A DNA stretch of 64,000 bases from Spizellomyces punctatus DAOM BR117. Its lineage: Eukaryota; Chytridiomycota; Chytridiomycetes; Spizellomycetales; Spizellomycetaceae. The notes under the pieces were generated by a model, which was not told the DNA's origin, did not search any database, and worked only from the letters and a program-made list of their open reading frames with translations. Of the stretch, positions 13,132-23,958 are shown piece after piece. The position numbers were made by a program, and so were the translations under genes. The first letter of the stretch is position 1; each line of letters opens with the position of its first letter. The DNA lies in contig NW_015971553.1 of NCBI RefSeq assembly GCF_000182565.1, positions 186,001-250,000 on the forward strand. Direction: 5' to 3'.

Positions 13132-13876
13132 TTATGTGTGGCCTAACATGAGTTGCAACAACTCTTGCAGTCCTAGACATTTGGCTACCAATTTTTTTTT
13201 CTCGCGGAGAATCCAATGCCAATTGAGGCTGTCAAAATACGCAGTGCATTGGGACAAGAATGGCGTTAAGCAGAGTAGTCAGCCACAATTGAGTCTTGCT
13301 TCTGTTGAACTTTGATCCATTGTTCATAAAGTTAAAACGATTTGCCCTAGAAGGCGCAAATATGAACGGGATTGCTCACTATATAAGGGCAGTTGTTGGT
13401 GTACATGTACATGGACGAAGCGAGGGGAACTTTCAGAAGTTCTGCCATAAGTGCTAACCACGCAATGAATGATTCTGAACAACATGAATCAAATTTCATG
13501 ACAGGAACACTCTTCACAAGCCCAGGGGACAGAAAATGTGCAGCACATCCTGCGATGGACGTAGAGACAAAAGGTAGTTGAGAATGGAGATAGGACCGTA
13601 ACCACTGCAAGGACATTCTTCGTACCACTGGAGGGTGCACAACCATATCGGCCATGTCTTTGGAATAGATCCGTGCAACATGGATTTACAACAAAATGGG
13701 TTGGTTTGCCATAACCTATCTTGTTGCAAGATTGAAGTATATCTGGATTGCATTTTGACCATCAATACTTGTCTACGATCGATCGGCATTCTCGTATATT
13801 CAATGCAATTCTGATAGATCAGGGGGAGGAGGACTATTCCTCGCATATATTGAGTGACATTCAATAAAAGGTTACA
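13132..13876. other. intergenic region between convergent genes
   Basis: About 745 bases between the stop codons of two convergent genes. Minus-strand open frames at 13347-13864 lack motifs and have unusual composition (Trp, Cys and Tyr scattered), so they are not called. Confidence 0.5.
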
Positions 13877-15868
13877 TTATCCTTGTATCTTACTAATCTC
13901 CTCCTGAGGTTTCTCTTCCCCCGGTTCGACACCATCTTTATTGTCTTCAGGCTGGCTTGCGTCCACTTGCTGGCGTTTGATTAAAGCTGAATCACTATCC
14001 TCCATCTCGGTAACGATTCGAAGAACAAGTTCAGCAAATAAGGAATTTGCCCAGGCGAACCTGTAAAAGCCAGCTTGCTAAATGCTCTGCGAATGGTAGC
14101 GAAAAGCAAGAAACAAGAAACTTACCATCCTCGAGTAAATTTGTGTACATCATCTTTCCAGAAACTCTCATGCATGAATCCTGTCCCAGCGGTTGACTGA
14201 ATAAGAGTATTGATGCATTGGGCCCGCTCGGATTTGGATTGAGTCGTTAAAGCCTAAAAACAAGCCTCTGCGAGGTGAACTACAAGATAGGGTCGTATTT
14301 ATCAATAACCACGCAATTTACCTGGATGATGATGGACATGGGCCATATGTACCCTAACCCGCAGTGCGGGCCCCCTACGCCGGCGCCAGCCGTTCCAGTA
14401 AAGTAGTAGGGATTAGCGTCGCTGAGGATGTACGCACGGGTCTTTAGATAGATTGGGTCAGAGGGTGGGAGAAAGTCAATGTAGGGGAGACTGAGAAGCG
14501 ATGGAATATTGGCGTCCTGAAATCATTACACTGTCAAGTCAAGCAAACGTATTGTATGAATCCACAACACTCACATCCATGAACAGGGCATTTCCAAACC
14601 CGTCCACCTCGTACGCAAACACTTTGCCAAAAACGCTATGCTCAATGACACCGTAACGGTATATTGCGTCTGATATCTCCACGGCTAGAGACTGAGCTTG
14701 TTGAGCCAATTCGAGATGGATATCGGCGGTAGTGAGCATTTGAGAAAGGTCCTTGAGTGCAACACTTGCCATCGCATTTGACGGTATCTGTGGGGTTTAG
14801 GTAAGGGTTCGTTTGGGCAGGATAATGCATAACGTTAAATAAATTGAATACTTGCGATGAAAGGAAGAGTAGATGCGTCGTCAGAGGGCCTGAACGGAGA
14901 TTTGACGAGCCCTATCAAGAAGAATCCACGCCAGTTCAATGATTTACATGTTTGTTTCAATTATCTCAGAGGCATCCGCTAGACTCACCACATCGTTTAG
15001 CTGGCGGACCTCTTCCGTCCAACATGAGCGTATCTATTGGCTCAATGCCCTCCCTTCTAAACAAGTAAGCTGGATCATCCAATTCTTCCATTGTCCCTTT
15101 TTGTTGTATCTTGAGCGTTCCAATAACAAGCTCGACTGCACGGGCCCACTCTGGTGTTATGAAGGACGCATCGGACGTGGAGGCGTAAAACAACGTTGAG
15201 AGCTAGGAGAAAAGACATCCCAGGTCAAAATTACGCTCTTGTTGTTGAGCACTCTCTTGGGAATCTACCTTTAAGAACGCCGCCAAACTATCCAGTTCAA
15301 ACTTGCCCTCCCACACTAATGGATCCACAGCCGGCTTAACGAAATCTTTCTCCCATTCCCCCCATTGATGTTTGGACCTTTTGAATGCATTCGAATACGT
15401 CGAGGCCAATACACACTTGACCTGTCGATTGATCACACCATGGATCAAAGCACTAATAGAGGAATCTGAGGCCGCTAAAGGTAGGTATGGAACAACCTGG
15501 TTGGTCGAGTCTCGTAACCACATGGCGGGGATGTCTCCAGTAATAACAAACGTATCCAAATTCCCTTCCTCATCGCGTCCGTGGAACTGGATGGTCGTGT
15601 CCAGTGTGTTGGGATAACATGTTTCAAAGAGTTCTGCGAGGTTGTCGTGGCCGTTTTTTTCTAGTACCAAGCGGACACGGTTGATTGTGTTCTCAACCGC
15701 GAGGCTTGTGAATTTTCGCTTGTCAAGCGGTGGGCGGCCGGTAGGATAATTCGGTTGACTCTGCGGCTTTGATGCGAGGGCCAAAGGAGTAATAGACTGA
15801 AGGGCGGATTTGATGTGCTGCATATTGTACAATGTGTAGACCGTTGAGTCCGAAGTCCTCTCGCGCAT
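13877..15868 (-). CDS. GH125 exo-alpha-1,6-mannosidase (Mug157-type)
   Basis: Seven exons (15868-15269, 15202-14989, 14911-14856, 14787-14575, 14516-14322, 14253-14126, 14060-13877) give 529 residues, the usual GH125 length. The family hydrolyses alpha-1,6-linked mannose without a metal, by inversion. Family blocks in order: RPPLDKRKFTSLAVE, CYPNTLDTTIQF, DTFVITGDIPAMWLRDSTNQ, FRPSDDASTLPFIIPSNAM, YEVDGFGNALFMDDANIPSL, and GPHCGLGYIWPMS near the end. No clear signal peptide is visible, so the compartment is uncertain. The intron after FRPSDDASTLPFI starts with GC (gcaagt), not GT. The C-terminal 40 residues are acidic and variable. A second ATG at codon 16 is an alternative start. Confidence 0.93.
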
Positions 15869-16714
15869 CCTACGCGTCAGGCCATAACGCTAGGAAGTCA
15901 AGCCACGCTTACATCAGCCAGCTGGTGTTAACTTGCACAAGATGGAATGATATATAAAGTTTTACAGCATCTCCTTGGCGGCGACTTGCGCTATTCACCA
16001 TCTTTGTTCATCGCCTGCCAATTTTTACCACGAGGAAACGACAGCGAAGCAAAGGTCTTGTCATCTCTTTTTTTTTTGTCTTGTTCTTTCTTCCATCGGC
16101 AGAGTCGATGGACCGAACGCGTTAAATTGAACCTTTTGGGTCTTAGCGCCAAAACTTCCAACTTGACAGCTGCGACCGTGTCGTGTCGAACGGCGATTTT
16201 GCTGAACCGCTTTTCCCTGCGCCGCTTTGCGATCCCATGAAACATCTTCAAGAGACCCGAGTTCGGGGCAGTTCATGTACTTTATAAAAAGGGCTCATTT
16301 CCTTTCAGCTATCCCTCAACCCATCAACGTTACTTTCTTTTGCACACGATCGACACTCGATATGCTCCTGACCTACTGCCCACCTGCATCGGCACCTTCC
16401 TCAGCATACCCCCCATACCCCAATACTTATCGGGGAAGGGTCGACGCAGGCTGTTCAGGGGTCTAGAGTTATCGAGTCTCGAAAGAACCAGCAAATAATG
16501 GATTCTGCGAGTGGAATGCCTGCTCAAATTCCTTTCACATACATACACTAAAAGATTCGCAGACAAAAACAACCCTACTGCAGCCCACATTGTTTTGCAG
16601 TACCGTTATTTTTGTCGGCAATCTTTTAGTGTTGATGAACTGAGATGGGATACTTTTCAAAGGACAGGGGCATTCATGCGACAGAATATAGTGTGATTGT
16701 ATTATCTTCTATCT
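15869..16714. other. intergenic region with a TATA-like element, no supported gene
   Basis: About 850 bases upstream of the mannosidase. A plus-strand TTATAAAAAG near 16281 is followed by an ATG at 16361 with a 34-codon open frame rich in Pro, Ala and Tyr. I cannot connect that frame to further exons, so no gene is called. Confidence 0.4.
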
Positions 16715-17530
16715 CTATGCAACGTCAACTCTCATTGATAAGGCACTAGGAACAATCTCCCGCAACATGTTATCCACCACATCAGGTTCTACACTCATAG
16801 TTTCCCCACATTCTCTATTCCTTACGTATCGTTGAACATCCATGGCTGCGTGCCGGTCATTCAGCCACGTACCACTGTCCCAACCTTTTGTCAATCTCAC
16901 AAATTCATGAGCAAATGTTGTGCCGTACAGTAGACAACCCGCCAGGATGCAGTCCACATAGGACTGCGGTATAGGAGTGCATGGTGTCGGCGTAAAGGGC
17001 GCGGGAGTAGGTGGGAGTTCGTAAACCCAAACAATGGCATTGTCTGAGAGGCGAGACTGGGAAGGGTATAGAAAGGAAATGTCGGATAAGGAGATTGTCG
17101 AGCGGATATAGTTACTTTCGCGGTCATCTAATTTAGGAAGTTCGCTATGGGGATTTTCGATGGGAATCAGGACACCATTGCAGGTTGCTGGTTCATCGGA
17201 TAGCGCGCACTTTGTAGCGCGACGGACACCGACGGCGGTATATTGTTTCCTTGTGCAGTTGTAGGACCAGCTCCGTTCCAGTCCGTGCACAAGAACGGGT
17301 ATAGCAATTGTAGGTGTTGCCACAGTGCGGAGACGGGATTGTGGATTGATGAGAGAGCCATATCCGAACAGGTAATGTTTGACTTTGGCGGCAGGCGATG
17401 AAAAGAGTGGGAAGGGTCTCTCGGTCGCGTTCTGGCTTGGCGTGATATGGAGTTTCGATGCTTGCGTCTTGCAGATACGACGAGGGAAAAGACCCTTTGT
17501 AGAAGCTGGGGCAAGTCGGAGAAGAACCAT
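16715..17530 (-). CDS. gamma-glutamylcyclotransferase-fold protein
   Basis: A single exon of 271 residues starting at the ATG at 17530. The frame stays open upstream, but that stretch is basic and His-rich without an ATG context that I trust. Residues about 53-60 read YLFGYGSL, the substrate-binding loop of the GGCT/AIG2/ChaC fold. DDRESNY near residue 135-141 supplies the candidate catalytic glutamate (E138). The first 40 residues (MVLLRLAPASTKGLFPRRIC) are basic and amphipathic, compatible with mitochondrial import. Family enzymes release 5-oxoproline from gamma-glutamyl peptides or amines. Exact substrate is unknown. Confidence 0.75.
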   Translation of the reverse strand: MVLLRLAPASTKGLFPRRICKTQASKLHITPSQNATERPFPLFSSPAAKVKHYLFGYGSLINPQSRLRTVATPTIAIPVLVHGLERSWSYNCTRKQYTAVGVRRATKCALSDEPATCNGVLIPIENPHSELPKLDDRESNYIRSTISLSDISFLYPSQSRLSDNAIVWVYELPPTPAPFTPTPCTPIPQSYVDCILAGCLLYGTTFAHEFVRLTKGWDSGTWLNDRHAAMDVQRYVRNRECGETMSVEPDVVDNMLREIVPSALSMRVDVA

Positions 17531-18543
17531 GGAACCTTTCCTTCCTCGTCGTATTATTGTTGGCTCGCTCTGAAGGAATCCACTCTTTCTACGGTCGGTG
17601 CGACGATGATGATGATGCTGCCTTGCGGGTTGCGCTATGAGCGGGCAAAGAAAGTCAAAAGATACATGAACCGAAATGGCTGCGGACCGACGAGAGGGTG
17701 GGCTATGTTGGGGTGGGAGGTGCATCTTGACAAGAGAAAGTCGGGTGCCGTCTATACACTTTTTATGTTGTCTATCGAGTACGTCGACAGATGCACCATG
17801 GGATTGCGCAATGTTTGGCTGTGTATGGGTATTTCACGAGATTTGTGGGGGGGAGACAAACGGCGAGTTGCCCTCGCTTTAAAAAACCCTACGCAGTCAA
17901 AAAATCCGTTCAATTGCTCCAAATGGCGTGCTTTTTGGGCGGAGCGACAAGCTCGCAGTTGATTAACGATTACACGATATTCAGCCAATTAGATCATGTG
18001 GCGCATGAAATCGCGAATTCGCTGACCTCATCACAACTGATAATCAACTTGGGGGGCCCGCACACATTTCTGCTTTTTGCCGTTTGTCGTTTGGGGTTTT
18101 TTATTTTATTTTTGGATGGGATTTCAACGTCCAAGAACGAGTAGAAGGATGTGTATGCAAAAAGAGTTTTGCCAATTCCTCCTGTGTCAAACAGTTCCGT
18201 CTGGGCATGAGACGGTGGAGTGAGGCCGTCTGCGTCCAAATGAAATCCATCCCCACATCCATTCCATATGGTTGACGCTGGTCCAACGACGAACAGCAAT
18301 ACTTGGAACATCTTCCTAAACAGTGGAATGTTTTTTGATAGTCGTTAAGCCATATAATCTATTCGAATGTTCTCTGCTTCTGCTGGAAGAGTCGAACGCT
18401 GCGCGGGCAACTGACGTCAAAGCCCCGCGAAGGGCGTCACCAAAATCACGTAACTTGCCTGTATATATTAGATGCTGGTTCATCCAGCCCAAGGCCCCAA
18501 CGAGGAATATCACTTTGTACATTGCTACCTACATTGCATCGAT
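17531..18543. other. intergenic region between divergent genes
   Basis: About 1 kb between the minus-strand gene starting at 17530 and the plus-strand gene starting at 18544. A TATATATTAG element lies about 80 bases before 18544. Overlapping open frames on both strands show no recognisable domain. Confidence 0.45.
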
Positions 18544-19881
18544 ATGCCAGCTACTCTCGACACTCCTCAGGGCAAGAAGAAAATGACCACTGTCTTGCGG
18601 CAGTTGATCAAAGAAAGTATGTAGCATATCAAATGTCCAAGTGACAAGATCCGGGATAGGTCTGTTTTATGAACGTTGATTTTGTGCAGAGGATCTTCTT
18701 GTTGGTCCGGGAGTGTTTGATGGCATTTCGTGAGTATCCATATTGCTCTATTCTCCATGGAAGAGACCAATTCATGAGTCGCATTTAGAGCCCATGTTGC
18801 CAATTCAGTTGGATTTGACTTTCTTTACTTGGCTGGCTCGGGAGCCAGTGGCTCATACATTGGGGAACCAGATCTTTCAGTGGTAAATACTTACTTTTAT
18901 CCATAACCACAGTACAAAGTACTCATCATACAACGGGTGCGCCAATAGATTACTCAAACAGAGATGGCCGCTCTGGCAAGGTCAATTGACGTTTTCAGCT
19001 TACCAGGCAAATAATGCCAACTGACAGGTGATCACACTATCTCTACAGAACGGTCGTCCACTGCAGCTCTGTCCCAGTCATTGCCGACGCCGACACTGGC
19101 TTTGGCGGTCCCCTCAACATCCGACGGACGATGCAGCTCTTTGAAGGCGCAGGTGTAGCAGGCGCTCACTTTGAGGATCAAACATTTCCTAAACGATGTG
19201 GTCAGCTGGAAGGCAAGCATGTGGTCGCCTTGGACGAGTTCCTTGAACGCATCGCAGCGGCCGTCCAAGCACGAACCGATCCCGATTTTGTCATTATCGC
19301 TCGTACGGATTCTCGACAGGCTATTGGAAACATTGATGAGTGTATTAGGAGGTTGAAAGCAGCATTTGAAGTTGGTGCGGATGTCGGTTTCGTTGAGAGT
19401 CCGGTGAGTAAAGCAAGAGTTTTATATTTTCAATACAGATACTCTTGACGTCTTATTCAAACATTGTCATCAGATGACTAAAGAAGAATGCAAAAAAGTC
19501 GTAGAATCTCTTGCCCCGCGCCCTGTTCTCATCAACGTCCTCCCTCACGGGCTGACGCCAAACCTCACTACCAAGGAATGCGCAGAACTCGGTTTCAAGC
19601 TAGCTATATACCCTTGCACCGGCTTTATTCCAGCCATGCTTGCCATGCAAAACTCTTACAGGGCTTTAAAGGAGACTGGGACGGATCTGGAAGTGTGTCA
19701 GGGCAAACAGGTTTGTATAGTCCCACTTGTGCTGTTACTGGTAACTCGTTGATGAATCCCTGCTCGCATCCAGATCAGAGACTTTTTCATACAGATGGGG
19801 TTAGAGGAAGAGTTTGAGTATGACAAACGTATGGTTGAAATTGCCAAGAAAGCCATTCACGAAAAGCACGGTGGAAAGTGA
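18544..19881 (+). CDS. PEP mutase / isocitrate lyase superfamily enzyme
   Basis: Seven exons (18544-18616, 18690-18729, 18789-18882, 18949-18980, 19049-19403, 19474-19710, 19774-19881) give 312 residues. The TIM-barrel blocks are in order: LLVGPGVFDGIS, VGFDFLYLAGSGASGSYIG, VPVIADADTGFGG (Mg-binding aspartates), FEDQTFPKRCGQLEGK (the catalytic-loop block), FVIIARTDSRQ, DVGFVESP, and VLINVLPHG near the C-terminus. This is the 2-methylisocitrate lyase / oxaloacetate hydrolase / carboxyPEP mutase-like branch rather than glyoxylate-cycle isocitrate lyase, which is longer and has KKCGH. Here the residue after KRCG is Gln instead of the usual His. Reaction is therefore not assigned beyond C-C or C-P bond chemistry on a 2-oxo acid-like substrate. 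Confidence 0.85.
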
Positions 19882-20963
19882 TATCTAGCAAGTGTATTTT
19901 TTTGCATGCTCTGTCTTTAGTTGTATACTTTTATAATGCATGGTCACCCTGTAAGCCAACAAGAGCGCGATTTAGTTGTCTGCTTTTTATGATGGCTGAA
20001 CTACTTGATGCAAACAATGATGCCGATATAACTCTCGTACCCGTCCGGAATATGATCAAACAATAGGGCTAACAGTACACGGATCCAATCAATTGTGGAC
20101 CTCTAAACGTGTCTACAGAATGGTACAGATATTTCCGTTAGATGCATACAGTGGAGAGCTTCGATGAAATATGCGGCAGCTATCATTCTTCTGGAGGCAA
20201 CAAGTCCTTTCAGATACAGTTACTCTCTGGGTCTTCATACTAGTAGTGCTCTCCGTGTATATAATGGAACATGATATGCCTAAGAGTGCAATGCCCTCAA
20301 ATGCCAGGAAATTTGAAAAGCGATTGAAAAAATTGGATGCTGAAAAGGGATGAATACCATTTCATCTCGAAACTCCCAAGACAAGGGGATATTGTCATGT
20401 TATCTTGGTAAGCAAATGTATTGGCGATGACAACTGATCCGAGGTTCTTTGATGCATCTCGAGTCATGAATCCATTGACATCAGGTATTCATCGTGATCC
20501 TTTGCGGTGGCAGGGTTACTTGAAATGGGTCTGCTACATGTAATGGACAAAGGATATCAAGCGCTAAAGTATGTCTGCATTGGCTTTCCTTGCTTTGAAG
20601 TCTAAAGATGTATTCACTTTGTCATATCGCATACCTCTGGACACTCCAAGTGAAAGAAAAACGCTGGCTATCGCTTTTGTAGAGTGTGATCACACTAACG
20701 TAAGCCAAGGGGGGAGAACGCGAACCTTGAACGGGAACGAGGGTGAAAAGGTCACCTGCAACTGTCCAACACAGCACTGACTCGTTGGAAAAAAAAGAAC
20801 CCATACATAAAAAGAGGGGGAAACGATTCATCATGACGCCCCCAACTATTTCTCGTTTATTCAGGCGTCCCTGCATGTCTGACACTTTATAAAAGTTGCA
20901 GATATCTTTGGGCCAGCACATTACGTCCTTAATTATCCAGAGCAAAAAGACTTTTTTGCAAAC
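19882..20963. other. intergenic region, one possible micro-gene
   Basis: About 1.1 kb. Besides the 60-codon frame listed separately at 20171-20353 I see nothing I can support. The last 100 bases should be the promoter and leader of the gene at 20964. Confidence 0.4.
20171..20353 (+). CDS. possible small single-pass membrane protein
   Basis: A 60-codon frame with one hydrophobic segment (VTLWVFILVVLSVYI) followed by a basic, helix-prone tail (KFEKRLKKLDAEKG). The composition is protein-like and the topology is typical of small mitochondrial or ER membrane proteins. It has no recognised family and no splice evidence, so it may be chance. Confidence 0.3.
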   Translation: MRQLSFFWRQQVLSDTVTLWVFILVVLSVYIMEHDMPKSAMPSNARKFEKRLKKLDAEKG

Positions 20964-22149
20964 ATGGCGCCTATTTCGGTACCACCGGTTCAAGCGACTT
21001 TTAGTAGCGCAAAAACTGGTGCTATACGTGACCCGTCGACAGACGACGTTGCCTCAGAGTTTCCTCCTTGGAGGGCGGTATTGGAGGAATGCATCCACAA
21101 GAATTATCAGCAAGGTGCCGGGGATGGTAAGACCATTGCTTGACATGCATCATGCTTTAAACGGAATTTGTATCTTATGGTGCGGCATATGTATAGTCCA
21201 AGTTTCACTGGCCACCATCCGCCCTTTTGGGCGGCCTGCCAATCGGGTGGTCAATTTTAGCGGCTTTATGACAGACCTTCCTCTTGCCACTGGCACGCCC
21301 CAAGCTGGGGCAACTGAAATCAAAAGAGCCAGCACGCCAAAACCAGTAGCAAACAGTAAAATCGGCACGGCTCTCTCGTCCTTTTTGGCAGAATTGATGA
21401 GCAGCAACGAGTACGATGATACCTTGATCGAATCCATAATGGGAAGCAAGGCCCGAACCAAATGTGATCCCCGTGCGAGATTGAATGAAGCGATTTTGTT
21501 TGCTGTTGATGCTAGGAGTAAGGTTGTGGAGGATGCGTTGTTTGGGAGCAGGTTTACCGAGGCGTCTTGGTACGTTTTTACTTTTTTCTCATGTTTTTTT
21601 GGTTTTCTCAATCGTTATAACTCACCTTTCTTGTTTGCCAGGCCCATGCCTCACAGTCCAGACCAATTTCGCCTCTCAGGTACCCTTCACGTCATTCTTC
21701 CCCCTTCCCACCCCTTACATGGGACAGCCCAGATTGCACCGCCAATGTCAACTTCCAACGACATTGATTGGGAAGCTAAACGCCAAAGCACTTGGGCCGC
21801 GCTTCCCGCGCACCGACGCAACAGCCTTTCCAATCCATCCCTAAACACGGTCGGCCGCCCTCTACGTCGATTCTCCATTGTGGAGTCCTACCCTTCCGAA
21901 CTGCTGAGTCAATCCGGTAAAATGGTAGCGGAGCCTCAAGAGTCACCGGAGGAGACAAGGGAAAATAACTTGGCCTTGCTGATCCTGGAAGTCGATGGGG
22001 TTGACCATCTGGATGGACATGGCACTGGCAAGAGGACGAAATACAGGAGAACAGTCGGTGCTGAGGGACAGGTGGAGGACGACATTAATTCTTATGATGA
22101 AAAAGTGAGAAAGGTGAAGCACTGGTTGATTCAGGATATGAGTGCGTGA
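20964..22149 (+). CDS. Alr4036-like flavin-binding (PNPOx-fold) protein
   Basis: Three exons (20964-21126, 21197-21569, 21642-22149) give 347 residues. The pattern matches the Alr4036-type pyridoxamine 5'-phosphate-oxidase-like domain: FPPWRAVLEECIHKN at the start, VSLATIRPFGRPANRVVNFSGF (FMN-contacting strand), then FAVDARSKVVEDAL, and EASW..PDQFRLSGTLHV. Between the second and third blocks lies an insert of about 60 residues, Ser/Lys-rich. The C-terminal half holds a charged extension that ends VRKVKHWLIQDMSA. Members bind FMN; the electron donor and substrate are generally unknown. Intron 1 has a gtaaga donor at 21127. It is a distant fold relative of the pair at 59.8-61.7 kb. Confidence 0.75.
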
Positions 22150-23494
22150 GCCTAGGGGAATCATGAATCTTTAGCCAAGTACATGTATGGACTGTCGTGT
22201 GTGTGTATTGAAAATCGTTTCCCTTCTCTTGTTTGTAACACATTTCACTCGCCCTGCTGCCAGAAATCTCTTGTATTCTTGGACCGTTCAAACGGCTGTT
22301 GGCCACTCACCCGTAATCGGGATGGTTCGGCTGGGGAGAGATTGCTGAATAAATGTCTCCCGAATTTTATCAGATGCCAAGAGCGCTATTTTGTATGTCT
22401 TTTGATAGCAGAGGAGGGGAAGGATCCCTACAATCTTCTCTCCCTTTAATCACTCAGCAAAAACACACACAAAAAACTCGTTGTCAAAAAACAATACAAT
22501 CCGTTCTTACGCAAAAGAAGTACTTTTTATGGCGCGCTCACTTTATGTTTTGCTTCCGCCCCCATGGGTAGACCATGCTGTTCCCCCCCCCCTGTCGTAA
22601 TGAGCCAAAAGTAGGAGGGAACGGCAAGGCTTTTTGATTTGCTCTGCAAGGTACGAATTGCCACCTGAATTTACCAAAAGAAGCGAACAAAACAATGTCG
22701 CTCGAAGTAACAAACGCAAGTAAATTGCGAAATCTAAGTAGCGTTTTTTGTCCTTGCCCAAGTTGGCTATCGCCCCTTTGTTCAAATCGACGGGCGTAAC
22801 AAACACGGCAATGGGCTGGGTGGACAAAGAGCGTTCAATACGTCAATTTGGGGGCGCAAAGTGTTCCTTTTTGCTGTTTGGAATTTTTAACCTTTTGCAA
22901 GTTGACTTGCTGGAGGGTCACGCTGGTCACTTTGCAATTGGGGGATTTCCATTCAAACAACAACAACAACAACAAACTGACTGGAGTGATTCAAGTCCTG
23001 GAAGGAAAAGCAACTGACCTTCTTTTTTATCATCCCCAAAGGGCGGTCATTCTTTTTTTTTTTTCTTGTTGTATTTTGGTTTTTGTGTTGTTTTTTAAAG
23101 TGCTTCTTTGGGCAAAATGGGTGGTAAATGCCAAGAACGGTCCCCGTTTTGCGCTTTTTTTTTTTTCGAACGTTCTGGTATTGTTTTTTCTAGTCATTCG
23201 TTTGGATATTGGGGGGTTAATATGCGTGTTGAGGATAACTGCAAACGCACAGAAATATAAAGTGTTCCATTTCATTCCTTCCCCCCCCTCCAATCCAATA
23301 ACCAACTGTTTATAACATACACTTGCACATTTTCTGTGACTGCACTTGTCGACCTTTTTTTGTCGGACTCTAGTGTGCCTTCTACCGCACCTTCCCTTAC
23401 TGGTCTGACGTTTTCGGCCATTGTTTGCTTTGAGTCCCTCCTTCCTCATCCACTCTTACTACACGTTCTCCGCTCCCTTTTTTCAAAGTACGCA
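22150..23494. other. long intergenic region with homopolymer runs
   Basis: About 1.3 kb rich in T runs on the plus strand (for example near 23050 and 23160) and a C run near 22575, plus a (CAA)n tract at 22958-22975. No gene or RNA recognised. Pyrimidine-rich stretches just upstream of 23495 are common in fungal promoters. Confidence 0.5.
22958..22975 (+). repeat. (CAA)6 microsatellite
   Basis: Six uninterrupted CAA units in non-coding sequence. Confidence 0.85.
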
Positions 23495-23958
23495 ATGTCG
23501 ATAAAGTCAGTGGACGTAGGGATCCTCCGCAACTCTGCCGAGTTTGTGCAGTTGCGGAAGGAGTGTGCTTCTTGGGCTATCGTGGCTGGAGCTGCCGGTG
23601 GTGTTGCAGGTGCGCAAATAGAGTTGCCGGTACACTTTTTGATAGCATTGCTGAACAAACCATTTATCTGATGACTAGGATATGGTTTAGGACGCCTTGC
23701 CGTCCCACGTTCCAGCGTCCTTGGCATCGGTACGTTACCTGTCGTGTCTTTTAGTTCATGTGCTCTTTCACTCACTCTTTGTCGTTCACCTCTACAGCTT
23801 CCACCCTCGTCGGCGCTGCCGTGGCCTCCACCATCGTGTACAATAACCTCGAAAACAAACGCCTGAACGCTCTCCGCGTCCGCAAAGTCGCAGAACACTA
23901 CCATTACATGCGTCCCCTTCTTGCTCCAACGGTGGTCGAGCAGGGTGTCGAGATCTAG
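23495..23958 (+). CDS. small glycine/alanine-rich membrane protein
   Basis: Three exons (23495-23609, 23679-23729, 23798-23958) give 108 residues. A soluble head (MSIKSVDVGILRNSAEFVQL) is followed by two Gly/Ala-rich hydrophobic segments, WAIVAGAAGGVAGYGLGRLA and ASTLVGAAVASTIVY, then a basic tail with RVRKVAEHYHYMRPLL. Two short glycine-zipper helices joined by a Pro-containing turn recall small mitochondrial or ER hairpin proteins such as the OCIA domain. I cannot name a family with confidence. Both introns are phase 1 and the frame is open across them, which supports a real gene. Confidence 0.65.

Noticed and set aside
13347-13864. Minus-strand frames of 102-116 codons
   Set aside because: No motif, unusual composition, no coherent splice extension; they lie in a spacer between convergent genes.
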